Source: Faecalibacterium prausnitzii (GTDB lineage Bacteria; Bacillota; Clostridia; Oscillospirales; Ruminococcaceae). From it: DNA of 64,000 nucleotides. Location of the stretch: assembly GCF_003287495.1 (NCBI RefSeq), contig NZ_PRLE01000003.1:310001-374000 (forward strand). The letters run 5' to 3'. The notes below the pieces were generated by a model. It did not search any database, was not told the origin of the DNA, and saw nothing but the letters and a program-made list of their open reading frames with translations. This document shows positions 1 through 7,753 of the stretch, one piece after another; the stretch's first letter is position 1, and each line of letters starts with the position of its first letter. The translations under genes were made by a program, and so were the position numbers.

Positions 1-268
1 CCATGATGATATTCATTTCCTCATCCGAAGCAGTCAGGAACAGAATCGGCACGTTGGATGTGCGCCGCACCTTCTGGCAGAAATCGAAGCCAGAGCCATC
101 CGGCAGGGAAACATCCAGCACCAGCAGGTCATATTTTCTGTCTGACCACAGCACCTCGGCTTCTGCCAGCGTCCGGGCTGTATCCAGTGCAAAACCCTGT
201 TTCTTGAATGCAAAGGTCAGCCCACTGATCAGGCTCAGATCATCTTCCAAAAGGAACAGTTTTCTCAT
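1..268 (-). CDS. Response regulator receiver domain, OmpR-type (partial, 3' end outside window)
   Basis: Only the first 89 codons are present; the gene runs off the left edge. The product starts MRKLFLLEDD, giving the acidic pair of a receiver domain; LLVLDVSLPDG carries the phospho-acceptor aspartate at about residue 54, and FLTAS the conserved Thr/Ser switch residue near 80. This is the N-terminal half of a two-component response regulator; the output domain is not visible, so OmpR-type is a guess from the receiver sequence. The ATG at 268 follows an AGAGAGGGA ribosome-binding site. A good promoter (316-344) lies upstream on the same strand. Whether it belongs to the adjacent mobile element or to the chromosome cannot be decided here. 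Confidence 0.85.
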   Translation of the reverse strand, partial: MRKLFLLEDDLSLISGLTFAFKKQGFALDTARTLAEAEVLWSDRKYDLLVLDVSLPDGSGFDFCQKVRRTSNVPILFLTASDEEMNIIM

Positions 269-315
269 GATTCCCTCTCTTTTCTGCATTTTGTGTGTCC
301 TACAGGTTCAAAAGC

Positions 316-344
316 ATTATAAGTTTTTTCTGCGAACATTACAA
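316..344 (-). promoter_or_regulatory. Sigma-A-type promoter of the response regulator gene
   Basis: On the minus strand TTGTAA (339-344) and TATAAT (316-321) are separated by 17 bases, about 50 bases upstream of the response-regulator ATG. Confidence 0.6.
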
Positions 345-670
345 TGTGCGAAACGGAAATTGTTTCTTGCCGTGTGTTAAATATAAGTCCTACTATCACC
401 GCTTTACTGCAATAAAATTTGCAAAACCATCTTGACGCGCTCCGCAATCCATGATACCCTTTATCGCAAATCCCACCAATTTTGTAGAAAAGTACAGAAC
501 GGCGAGGATTTATTCCCCATGAAGATTTTTACCGCCCCGCAACACACCCGATCTATTTTGCCGCCGTTTCACCCGACAAAATCATCGCTGCGCTGCGTGG
601 GCGGTATTTTTCTTTTTCACAAATAAAATCTTATGTAGTTGTTCAATCTTCCAAAATTTATTTTTGGTTG
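345..670. other. AT-rich intergenic stretch, no gene recognised
   Basis: No open frame here has a ribosome-binding site or a recognisable product. A hairpin with arms GGTTGT and ACAACC (666-684) overlaps the promoter at the right end. The left end of the mobile element may lie in or left of this stretch, but no copy of the tRNA-Arg 3' end was found in it. Confidence 0.4.
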
Positions 671-699
671 TTGACCGCACAACCGCAAAGTGTTATTCT
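671..699 (+). promoter_or_regulatory. Promoter reading into the mobilization region
   Basis: TTGACC (671-676) and TATTCT (694-699) are 17 bases apart and point toward the small frame at 724 and the mob genes. The -35 lies inside a GGTTGT/ACAACC inverted repeat, a possible operator. Confidence 0.5.
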
Positions 700-723
700 T
701 GTGCTTGAAAGAAGCAGGTTGTA

Positions 724-873
724 GTGTCCACACTGCGTCCGGCTTTCTTCATACTGTACCTTGAATCTTACATAAGCCGTCTGAACGAGATACTGCGCCA
801 TGACCTCACACTTTCTGTGGGCGAGCCGGACAACGCCGCTGCAAAACAGGGGCAGGAACTGCGTTCGGTGTGA
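724..873 (+). CDS. Small hypothetical protein or gene remnant
   Basis: A 49-codon frame from GTG to TGA downstream of a plausible promoter. The product contains YLESYISRLNEILRHDLT, then GEPDNAAAKQGQELRSV, compatible with an amphipathic helix. No ribosome-binding site is obvious, and no family is recognised. It may be a short protein of the mobile element or the remnant of a longer gene. Codon use looks like coding sequence, which is the main reason for listing it. Confidence 0.3.
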   Translation: MSTLRPAFFILYLESYISRLNEILRHDLTLSVGEPDNAAAKQGQELRSV

Positions 874-1053
874 ACGGTGACCATGAGCAGAGGCTTTGCC
901 TTTTCACACGTTTTGCTCTGCAAAATTTTCAACGTGCATTGCGGTTCGACTTCTGAAATTTTCAGTGTTGCACGGAAAGGGCGAAAGCAAGTATCGACCT
1001 GTGGCCACAAATTTTCAATGCTTGAAAAATTGCTGTCCACTCAGTCATCCTTG

Positions 1054-1121
1054 TTGGGGAGTGCCTTCCCCAAACCCTGCTCCAGCTTCGCACCGTTGGT
1101 GCGAATGCGGCGTGTCGCATT
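1054..1121 (+). other. oriT: Candidate origin of transfer (oriT), three nested hairpins
   Basis: Three strong inverted repeats lie in 68 bases directly upstream of the mob genes: TTGGGGA/TCCCCAA (1054-1073), TTCGCACC/GGTGCGAA with a 3-base loop (1087-1105), and AATGCG/CGCATT (1104-1121). Clustered inverted repeats just before a MobC-like gene and relaxase are typical of oriT; the nick would be expected near 1121-1135. The rest of the gap 874-1176 holds another weak palindrome (about 1010-1030) and no gene. Confidence 0.5.
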
Positions 1122-1176
1122 ACATAGCCCTCTCCATCCCGGAGCGGGCATTTATCATTTTCACAGGAGGTCGAAT

Positions 1177-1623
1177 ATGGCTGAAATGAAAAGTCCGAAC
1201 GCACACGCACGAGAGAACCGCAATGACACGCCGCGAAAACGAAAGACACACATCATCAAAGTCAGGGTGACCGCAGAAGAAAAACTGCGGATCGCATACG
1301 CCTGCAAAGAACTCCACCTCACCCAGTCCGAACTCGTCCGCCGTGTCCTGTACGGCGTGAACGTCAAGCACACCGTTGTGGTAGCGCAGGGCGGCGAGGA
1401 TGCACTGGCGGCGCTTGCCGCCTTGTCTGCCCAGTGCAGCAAGGTGGGCAGCAACCTCAACCAGCTTGCACGGCACTTCAACTCCGGCGGCAAAGACACC
1501 GAGCAGCTCCGGGCGCAAATTCTGGAGGAACTGTCCGCACTCACGAACTTTCGGCTGAAAGCCGAAGAAACGGTTGGTGAACTGTATGGCAACCATCAAG
1601 CATTTAAGCTCGAAGAACTCTAA
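1177..1623 (+). CDS. mobC: MobC-like plasmid mobilization relaxosome protein
   Basis: A 148-residue protein starting MAEMKSPNAH, preceded by AGGAGG seven bases upstream; the frame stays open to 877, but only this start has a good site. After a basic tail (PRKRKTH) comes a ribbon-helix-helix-like segment (IKVRVTAEEKLRIAY) and a helical core with LTQSELVRRVLYG and GSNLNQLARHFN, the last matching the C-terminal motif of MobC accessory proteins. Such proteins bind oriT and help the relaxase open the nick site. The end overlaps the relaxase start by 38 bases, implying translational coupling. The candidate oriT lies directly upstream. Confidence 0.85.
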   Translation: MAEMKSPNAHARENRNDTPRKRKTHIIKVRVTAEEKLRIAYACKELHLTQSELVRRVLYGVNVKHTVVVAQGGEDALAALAALSAQCSKVGSNLNQLARHFNSGGKDTEQLRAQILEELSALTNFRLKAEETVGELYGNHQAFKLEEL

Positions 1624-3148
1624 CTATGCCGCCGCCGAAAGCTATCTCACCTTTCAGCACAACGAGTACACCGGTCTGCCCATTCTGGACGAGAAGGGCA
1701 GACCCAAGCTGCGGGATTCGTACCTGCTCGACACCCTTGAGTGCGGCGAATCTTCGTTTGCTATGGCCTGCCTGATTGCCAACCGCAAGTACGGCAAGAA
1801 TGGCAGGCGGGAGGACGTGAAGACCCACCATTATATTATCAGCTTCGACCCGAAGGACGCAGTAGAGAACGGCCTGACCATGGAACGGGCGCAAGCCCTC
1901 GGCTTGCAGTTCTGCAAGGACAACTTCCCCGGTCATCCCGCCATCGTCTGCACCCACCCGGACGGTCACAACAGTGCAGGGAACATCCACGTCCACATCG
2001 TCATCGGCAGCTTGCGTGTCCGCACCGTGGAACGGCAGCCTTTCATGGACAAGCCGTGCGACTGGGAAGCGGGCAAGAAGCACCGCTGCACTTCTGCCAT
2101 GCTCCGGCACCTTCGTGTCGCTGTCATGGAGATGTGCGAGCAAGCCGACCTGAACCAGATCAATCTGCTGGAAGCCCAAGGCGACCATGTTTCGGAGCGC
2201 GAGTATTGGGCGCAGCGGCGCGGACAACGCCGTCTAGACCATGCCAACGCCAAACTTGCCGCCGAAGGGCAGCAGCCCACCCAGACCGTCTACCAGACCG
2301 AGCTGGACAAGCTGCGAAAGCAGATCTACGCTGTGCTGAACAAGACCACCACCTTCGAGGAATTTTCTGCATTGCTCATGCAGGAACACGGCATCGCCGT
2401 GAAGGAGAGCCGAGGCCGGTTGAGTTACTGCCCACCCGGTCGGACAAAGTTCATCACCGCCAAGAAACTGAGCAAGAAGCTGGAAAAGGAGCAGGTGCTG
2501 ACCGCCCTCTCCCAGAACATCCAGCTTGCAACCGCCATCCAGCCCAGCAGCGAGAAGAAGCCGGATAAGATCAGGAAACTGGTTGACATTCAGGCGAACG
2601 TTGCTGCGGGCAAGGGCATCGGCTATGAGCGTTGGGCGAAAAAGTTCAACCTTAAACGCTGGTCGCAGACCTTGTGTCTCCTGCAGGAGAAGAAGCTGCT
2701 CAGCGAAGATGCCCTGCACCAGCGCATTGCCGAACTGCAAACCCAGCACGACGATGCACTGGCGGTGGTCAAAGACATGGATGCCCGCATGGTCTCCCTC
2801 AAGGAGCTGCGCGGGCATCTTGTGGTCTATCGGCAGTACAAGCCTCTTGCACAGAAGCTCCAGACTGTGCGGAACCCCGCCAAGTTCAAGGAGCAGCATC
2901 GTGCAGAGTTTGCTGTGTACGAGGCCGCTTGCGCCTATTTCAAGGCCAACGGGCTTCGGACGCTGCCGGACCTTAAAAAGCTGGATGCCGAATATCAGAC
3001 CCTTTCCTCGGAGAAAAACGGGTTCTATACCCGCTACAAGAAAGCGCAGATCGAACTGCGTGAACTCCGCACCGCACAACAGAACGTGGAAGCCTTCTTC
3101 CGCAAGGAAGAGCGCAACCACGCCGTACCGCAGCAGGAGGTCAAATGA
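1586..3148 (+). CDS. Relaxase/mobilization nuclease
   Basis: 520 residues. The N-terminal third is a relaxase domain: Tyr14/Tyr20 are candidate catalytic tyrosines, HHYIISF (81-87) is a core strand, and the metal-binding histidine cluster runs from His124 and His128 to NIHVHIVIGS (His135, His137). The C-terminal half is charged and helical, probably coiled coil (about 330-510). It would nick oriT and pilot the strand during transfer, using another element's mating apparatus, since no type IV secretion genes are seen. ATG 1586 (MATIKHL) was preferred over TTG 1574 and GTG 1577 because relaxases of this type start at that motif. The gene ends in ATGA, overlapping a short frame that leads into the primase gene. 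Confidence 0.9.
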   Translation: MATIKHLSSKNSNYAAAESYLTFQHNEYTGLPILDEKGRPKLRDSYLLDTLECGESSFAMACLIANRKYGKNGRREDVKTHHYIISFDPKDAVENGLTMERAQALGLQFCKDNFPGHPAIVCTHPDGHNSAGNIHVHIVIGSLRVRTVERQPFMDKPCDWEAGKKHRCTSAMLRHLRVAVMEMCEQADLNQINLLEAQGDHVSEREYWAQRRGQRRLDHANAKLAAEGQQPTQTVYQTELDKLRKQIYAVLNKTTTFEEFSALLMQEHGIAVKESRGRLSYCPPGRTKFITAKKLSKKLEKEQVLTALSQNIQLATAIQPSSEKKPDKIRKLVDIQANVAAGKGIGYERWAKKFNLKRWSQTLCLLQEKKLLSEDALHQRIAELQTQHDDALAVVKDMDARMVSLKELRGHLVVYRQYKPLAQKLQTVRNPAKFKEQHRAEFAVYEAACAYFKANGLRTLPDLKKLDAEYQTLSSEKNGFYTRYKKAQIELRELRTAQQNVEAFFRKEERNHAVPQQEVK

Positions 3149-3337
3149 ACAACACTCTGACGGATCGATGTGTGAATAAACCCAACCTCACCCACGCCCC
3201 TCACCGGGCTTCGTCCTTTCGCCTGCACCCCACCCATTGGGACGGAGGGTAGCACCTCTGTCTTTTCGGACGTAAAAAACGCCATCTCGACCCGGCAGGC
3301 AGCGGAGCTGTACGGCTTCGCCGTAAACCGGAACGGC

Positions 3338-3793
3338 ATGATGTGCTGTCCCTTCCACGGGGATAAACACCCCAGCATGAAAGTGGACAGCCGTTTCCAC
3401 TGTTTCGCCTGTCAGGCAGATGGCGATGTGATCGATTTTGTCGGCAGACTTTTTCAACTTTCTCCCTATAAGGCTGTGGAAAAGTTGAAGGAGGACTTCG
3501 GCATGGCACTTGCCGACGGCAAGGTGCGGCTTGCTCCCCGCAGACCGCCCACCGTCCGGCAGCAGCTGCTGGACTATTACCGCTGTCTGCAGCGTTGGCG
3601 GGTCCGATATGCACCGCAGTCACCCACAGAAGAACTTCACCCCTGCTTTCTTGAAGCGATAAAGAACCTTGACATCGTTGAATATTATCTGGACTGTTCG
3701 GTGCTCCCAGACCCGCAGACCGAAAACGAGCTACGGAAGTATTGGGAGGGATTGCATGAGCGACTGGAAAAAGAGGAACGAAGATTGGCGTGA
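3338..3793 (+). CDS. CHC2 zinc-finger, DnaG-like primase N-domain protein
   Basis: The product is a CHC2 zinc-ribbon protein: CCPFHGDKHPS, then FHCFACQADGDVIDFV, giving the Cys-His-Cys-Cys zinc site and GD[VI]I[DE]F signature of bacterial and phage primases. It is 151 residues from the first ATG and has no TOPRIM domain, so it probably primes or loads together with the helicase encoded next. Conserved family sequence (VKNAISTRQAAELYGFAVNRNG) lies upstream of that ATG in the same frame, which is open back to 3176 but has no ATG, GTG or TTG. The true start is therefore uncertain: a rare codon such as ATT 3236, or a 5' frameshift. GGAGGG sits at 3243-3248. The 3' end overlaps the helicase gene by 38 bases. 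Confidence 0.8.
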   Translation: MMCCPFHGDKHPSMKVDSRFHCFACQADGDVIDFVGRLFQLSPYKAVEKLKEDFGMALADGKVRLAPRRPPTVRQQLLDYYRCLQRWRVRYAPQSPTEELHPCFLEAIKNLDIVEYYLDCSVLPDPQTENELRKYWEGLHERLEKEERRLA

Positions 3794-5102
3794 TGAGGAC
3801 GAACTGGAAGAAGAGGAAGAATGCGAATGCCCTTGGGTAGACAGTAAGGGCAAAGTGCGTGAAACCGCTTACTGCCAGTACCTTTTAGAGAAGCACCCCA
3901 TGATGTGCCTGAAACAGAAGCTGTTCGACCAGAACGGCGAGGTAGACGAGGACGCACTGCTCTACGAAGTCCACAGCGACCTCCGTGACTTTGTGCCCGA
4001 CAACCTTGCCAAGAAGGAAAAGCAGGTTCTGGACGCACTCCGTATCGAAACCTATACCCCTGAATGGAAACCCCAGCTTGACCGCATCCATCTCCAGAAC
4101 GGAACCTACTTTCTGGACGAGCGGGGATTTGTGCCGGAAAAGGAACTCTGCCTGAACCGGCTCCCCGTGGAATACCAGCCCGATGCCCCTGCACCGACCA
4201 AGTGGCTGGAATTTCTGGACGGTCTGCTGATCCCGGAGGACATTCTGACCTTGCAGGAATACCTTGGCTATCTCCTGATCCCGTCTACCAAGGCGCAGAA
4301 GATGCTGGTCATGACCGGCAAGGGCGGCGAGGGAAAATCCCGCATCGGCTTGCTGCTGAAGAAGCTGTTCGGGGAAGCCTCTCACTCCGAATCCATCCTC
4401 CGCATCGAAACGAACCGCTTTGCCAGTGCAAATCTGGAGTACAAGCTGGTCATGGTCGATGACGACCTGAACATGGTGGCTTTGCCCGAAACACGGAATA
4501 TCAAGTCCATCGTCACCGCTGAAGACCGTTTGTGCATCGAGCGGAAAAACAAGCAGGCTGTCCAAGGCCTGCTGTACGTTCGTTTCATCTGCTTCGGCAA
4601 TGGCAACCTTGTGGCTGCTCACGATGACAGCGACGGCTTCTGGCGCAGACAGATCCTCATCACGGTGAAAGACCGTGACCCTGCCCGGGTGGATAACCCG
4701 TTCCTTATCGAAGAGCTGTCCGAGGAGCGTCCCGGCATCCTGCTGTGGATGCTGGAAGGGTTGCACCGTCTGCTGGCGAACCGCTATCAGTTTACCATCA
4801 GCGAGCGCTCCATCCAGAACCTCGAAGCAGCCATGGCGGACAGCGACAACCTGACCCAGTTCATGCAGGCAACGGCGTATGTCCGCTTCAAGCCCGACAC
4901 CGAGGAACGCTCCACCTATCTCTACCGCGCCTACACCAAGTGGTGCGAGGATAATCTGGAATCGCCTGTTCCGCAAAAGAAGTTCAGCCAGTTCCTGCTG
5001 AAAAATGCAGGGAAGTATGGCCTGACCTTCTCCAAGCACATCGAGGGAAAGTACCGCGGCTTCCGGGGCGTATGCGTCCACCCCGCCTTTGCTGCGGCAT
5101 AA
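3756..5102 (+). CDS. D5-family/SF3 primase-helicase of the mobile element
   Basis: 448 residues from ATG 3756, which has GGGAGGG ideally spaced; an upstream in-frame start at 3669 lies inside the preceding gene and lacks a site. After an acidic N-terminus (DELEEEEECE) comes a D5_N-like region, then an SF3 helicase core with Walker A TGKGGEGKS (about residues 188-196), Walker B-like VMVDDDLN, and a sensor region ending FICFGNGN. The C-terminus resembles a winged-helix primase C-terminal domain (KWCEDN to GKYGLTFSKH). Together with the CHC2 protein it forms a replication module, allowing autonomous replication of the excised circle before transfer. Confidence 0.85.
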   Translation: MSDWKKRNEDWRDEDELEEEEECECPWVDSKGKVRETAYCQYLLEKHPMMCLKQKLFDQNGEVDEDALLYEVHSDLRDFVPDNLAKKEKQVLDALRIETYTPEWKPQLDRIHLQNGTYFLDERGFVPEKELCLNRLPVEYQPDAPAPTKWLEFLDGLLIPEDILTLQEYLGYLLIPSTKAQKMLVMTGKGGEGKSRIGLLLKKLFGEASHSESILRIETNRFASANLEYKLVMVDDDLNMVALPETRNIKSIVTAEDRLCIERKNKQAVQGLLYVRFICFGNGNLVAAHDDSDGFWRRQILITVKDRDPARVDNPFLIEELSEERPGILLWMLEGLHRLLANRYQFTISERSIQNLEAAMADSDNLTQFMQATAYVRFKPDTEERSTYLYRAYTKWCEDNLESPVPQKKFSQFLLKNAGKYGLTFSKHIEGKYRGFRGVCVHPAFAAA

Positions 5103-5479
5103 AACACGCGAAAAGTGAGATTCTCGCGCCCTACGCGCCCCAAATCAGTAGTTTTTACTTGTTATCGCTGTTTTCTCCGGGCGCGTATCTACCCTTTCCG
5201 GGCGGATGTGGGGCGGCAACACGCCCTTCGGGGCGGGAGAGAAGGCAAGATGCGCCCCAAAAGGGCGCATACAATTCAGCCATGCGCCCTGTAAAATCAG
5301 CACAGGAAGGTACTTTTGTGCGGTTTGGGGCGCGTGGGGCGCGTAAATTCAAGTTCTCGCACTTTTTTGGGCTGCTGCTTCGGGTCAGGAGTGGCAGGCC
5401 CTTACATATTTACCGGCCCACAGGGTGCAGCTCAACCGGAGCTGCGCCGGGTCTGGAGAAGTGCAAAGGAGACATGCCT
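5103..5479. other. Intergenic region with GC-rich GGGCGC repeats, candidate element replication origin
   Basis: About 375 bases without a gene. GGGGCGC or its complement recurs at least seven times, including a hairpin with arms ATGCGCCC and GGGCGCAT (about 5249-5270), a further ATGCGCCC at about 5282, and tandem GGGGCGCGT copies near 5327-5345. Placed between the replication module and the excisionase/integrase genes, it could be the replication origin or an operator array. Confidence 0.35.
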
Positions 5480-5779
5480 ATGACGAATGTCCGCAAAAAT
5501 TCCGCCAAACTGACCCGTGAGGACTTGAAAATCGCGCCCGAATCCCCTACAATGAAATTGTCCGAAACCCCTGCCGTAGAACCTTCTGACCAGACCAGCA
5601 AAACTGTCCGACACGCCCCGCTCGTTTACCGGGTGGAGGAGATCGCCCAACTGTTGGCGATCTCCAACCGTGCTGCGTACAATCTGTGCAACACCACGAA
5701 AGATTTCAAGGTGATTCGCCTCGGTACCAGCATCCGGGTAAGCAAGCAGAGCTTTGACGATTGGTTTGCTGCGGTCTGA
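5480..5779 (+). CDS. Excisionase-like helix-turn-helix DNA-binding protein
   Basis: 99 residues starting MTNVRKNSAK. ATG 5480 sits seven bases after AGGAGA; the in-frame ATG at 5474 is too close. The first 50 residues are polar and probably disordered; the rest is a MerR/excisionase-type winged HTH (YRVEEIAQLLAISNRAAYNL to IRLGTSIRVSKQSFDDWF). Location fourteen bases before the integrase gene on the same strand fits an excisionase or directionality factor that bends attachment-site DNA; a regulator role is also possible. Confidence 0.75.
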   Translation: MTNVRKNSAKLTREDLKIAPESPTMKLSETPAVEPSDQTSKTVRHAPLVYRVEEIAQLLAISNRAAYNLCNTTKDFKVIRLGTSIRVSKQSFDDWFAAV

Positions 5780-5793
5780 GGGAGGGAATATCT

Positions 5794-7194
5794 ATGGCAT
5801 CTATTATGAAACGTGGCAACACGTATTCTGTCCGATACAACTACAAAGACCACAATGGCAAGCCCTGCAAGGGCTGGGAGACCTTCAAGACCAAGGCCGA
5901 AGCGCAGGAGCGCAAGATCACGGTCGAAAAGGAACTGCTGGATGGTACATTCCTCGTGCCGGATGCAATGACGGTGGAGGAGATGCTCTACAAGTGGATT
6001 CCCATTCAGTCCAGCAAACACAAGTGGTCTCCCAAGACCTACACCCAATCTGTGGCGATGGTGCAGAACCTCATCGTGCCGTATATCGGAAAGCGGAAGG
6101 TGCAAGACCTCCGCACCTACGACATTGAGCAGTTCTACGCCACCCTGAGCCAGACCCCCTGCGGCCAGTACGTTCACGGCGAGAAGCAGGAGCTGACGGA
6201 AAATCAGAAGAAGCGGCTGTTATCCAGCACGTCCATTCACGAAGTCCACACGCTCTTGAAAACCGCCTTTTCGTATGCCGTTGACTGGGATCTGATTCAC
6301 AAATCGCCTACTCCCCGTGAAGCCCCCAAGATTAACACCGAAGAACGCACCATCTGGGATGAGCGCACCATGCTGGCGGCGTTGCAGACCATTGAGAACC
6401 CCGCCCTCCATCTGGCGGTGCATCTGAGCATGATTCTCTCCCTGCGAGAGGGTGAGATCCTCGGCTTACAGCCGGGAGACCTCGCCTTCGATGCCGCCGA
6501 TGGTCGTGGAGCTATCACGGTGAACAAGGCAATGCAGCGTGCCAACAAAGAAGCCTTGTCCAAGATCGACCCCAGCCAGATCTACCACACCTTCCCGGAC
6601 AGACGGGAGGGGAGCAAGTCCTCGCTGATTCTGAAAAAGACCAAAACCAAGAAGTCCAACCGTGTCCTGTATATGACGAAACCGCTGAAAGAGGAACTTC
6701 TGGCATGGCTCGACAAGATGAAGCAGGACGAACAGAACGCCCCGGAGAAGTACAGCAACTGCGGTCAGCTGTTCCGCTTACCAGACGGCTTACCCATTGC
6801 CCCGGACGTTCTGACCAAGTGGTATCGGCAGTGGCGAGCAGAGCACCCGGAGTTTGAGAAGATCGTGTTTCATGGTCTGCGACACTCCAGTGCCACCTAT
6901 CAGCTGTTGCAGTCTGGCGGTGACTTCAAATCGGTGCAGGGCAACACAGGTCATGCAACTGCTACCGTCCTGATGGACACCTACGCTCACACGCAGGACA
7001 GGCCCCGGTTGGAGCTGGCAAAGAAGATCGAAGCCGACTTCTACCGGCAGGACACAGCAGGAGCAGGGCCGCAGGCGTCCCCGGAAAGCAAAATGCCGGC
7101 GGCAACAAAAATCACAGGCAAAATGATCCTTGAAGCCATCCGGCAGATGGACGCAGAAGAACGCCGCGAGCTGACGCGGGTGCTCTTCGCATAA
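5794..7194 (+). CDS. int: Tyrosine recombinase/integrase of the mobile element
   Basis: 466 residues; ATG 5794 follows GGGAGGG. An Arm-binding-like N-terminus (RYNYKDHNGKPCKGWETF) and SAM-like core-binding domain precede the catalytic domain, which shows SLREGEILGL (first Arg), FHGLRHSSATY (His-x-x-Arg), GNTGHATATVLMDTYAHT (GH and the nucleophilic Tyr). All catalytic positions look intact. The C-terminal tail (about 60 residues) is variable. The gene ends 153 bases from the 3' end of a tRNA-Arg gene, the usual position for an integrase that targets a tRNA 3' end. With the upstream genes it defines a mobilizable island lacking cargo genes. Confidence 0.93.
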   Translation: MASIMKRGNTYSVRYNYKDHNGKPCKGWETFKTKAEAQERKITVEKELLDGTFLVPDAMTVEEMLYKWIPIQSSKHKWSPKTYTQSVAMVQNLIVPYIGKRKVQDLRTYDIEQFYATLSQTPCGQYVHGEKQELTENQKKRLLSSTSIHEVHTLLKTAFSYAVDWDLIHKSPTPREAPKINTEERTIWDERTMLAALQTIENPALHLAVHLSMILSLREGEILGLQPGDLAFDAADGRGAITVNKAMQRANKEALSKIDPSQIYHTFPDRREGSKSSLILKKTKTKKSNRVLYMTKPLKEELLAWLDKMKQDEQNAPEKYSNCGQLFRLPDGLPIAPDVLTKWYRQWRAEHPEFEKIVFHGLRHSSATYQLLQSGGDFKSVQGNTGHATATVLMDTYAHTQDRPRLELAKKIEADFYRQDTAGAGPQASPESKMPAATKITGKMILEAIRQMDAEERRELTRVLFA

Positions 7195-7308
7195 AAATTT
7201 CTTTTTTGTGCAGCGAAATGCACGCTGTGCGAGCAATGCAAAGATAACATGGCTTTTTTGTAAAGTGTGCAGAAAGTGTGCAAGTGTGTGCGACCTCTGC
7301 CAGAAAAA

Positions 7309-7341
7309 CAAAAAAGCCATGAAATCTTTCGATTTCACGGC
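7309..7341 (-). terminator. Rho-independent terminator of tRNA-Arg
   Basis: On the minus strand an 11-bp stem (one A-C mismatch, 7316-7341) with a GAAA loop is followed by a run of Ts, six bases after the CCA end of the tRNA. Confidence 0.8.
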
Positions 7342-7347
7342 ATTTTC

Positions 7348-7424
7348 TGGTGCGATGGAAGGGACTCGAACCCCCGGCCTACTGATTCGTAGTCAGTCAC
7401 TCTATCCAGCTGAGCTACCAACGC
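7348..7424 (-). tRNA. tRNA-Arg (anticodon ACG), CCA encoded
   Basis: Cloverleaf reads GCGTTGG acceptor, TA, D-arm GCTC..GGATAGAGT, anticodon stem ACTGA/TCAGT with loop CTACGAA (anticodon ACG, Arg, CGN codons), T-arm with GTTCGAGTC, acceptor CCATCGC, discriminator A and CCA. The acceptor stem has a U-U mismatch at position 4-69. The 3' end faces the integrase gene, so this is the probable attachment site; the 3' part may have been supplied by the element. Confidence 0.92.
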
Positions 7425-7449
7425 ATACGTTCCGTCCGGAACAAGATGT

Positions 7450-7478
7450 ATTTTATCACTCGTAAAGGGTTTTGTCAA
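7450..7478 (-). promoter_or_regulatory. Promoter of tRNA-Arg
   Basis: Minus strand TTGACA (7473-7478) and TAAAAT (7450-7455) with a 17-base spacer, about 25 bases upstream of the tRNA 5' end. Confidence 0.75.
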
Positions 7479-7690
7479 CAATTTTTTGAAATATTTTTGA
7501 TTTTTTAGAAAAAAAGCGTCTTTTCGTCATTTCGATTTCAGGTATACCGGTACACCGCCTTGATCACGGCTCCCCGGCGAGGCGCCGGGCGATTTTCACG
7601 CCCGTAGAGCCAGCAGGAGCAGGACTACCGGCAAAATGACGTTTGCAGCACTTTTTCTTCTTTTTATTATACCGCTTTTGCCCTACTTGT

Positions 7691-7698
7691 GCTATAAT
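7691..7698 (+). promoter_or_regulatory. Extended -10 promoter of tig
   Basis: TGCTATAAT-type extended -10 element about 55 bases before the trigger-factor ATG; no matching -35. The gap 7479-7690 otherwise shows no gene. Confidence 0.45.
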
Positions 7699-7753
7699 AA
7701 CTTTACTAATGTTTGAAAACGCTCCTTTTGGGGCAGCACGGAGGGTAGAACCT

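Noticed and set aside
300-720. Search for a left attachment repeat of the tRNA-Arg 3' end
   Set aside because: No copy of GGTGCGATGGAAGGG or its complement was seen, so no attL is called.
1120-1599. Antisense frame covering mobC
   Set aside because: Shadow of the GC-rich coding strand; mobC has a good ribosome-binding site and family motifs.
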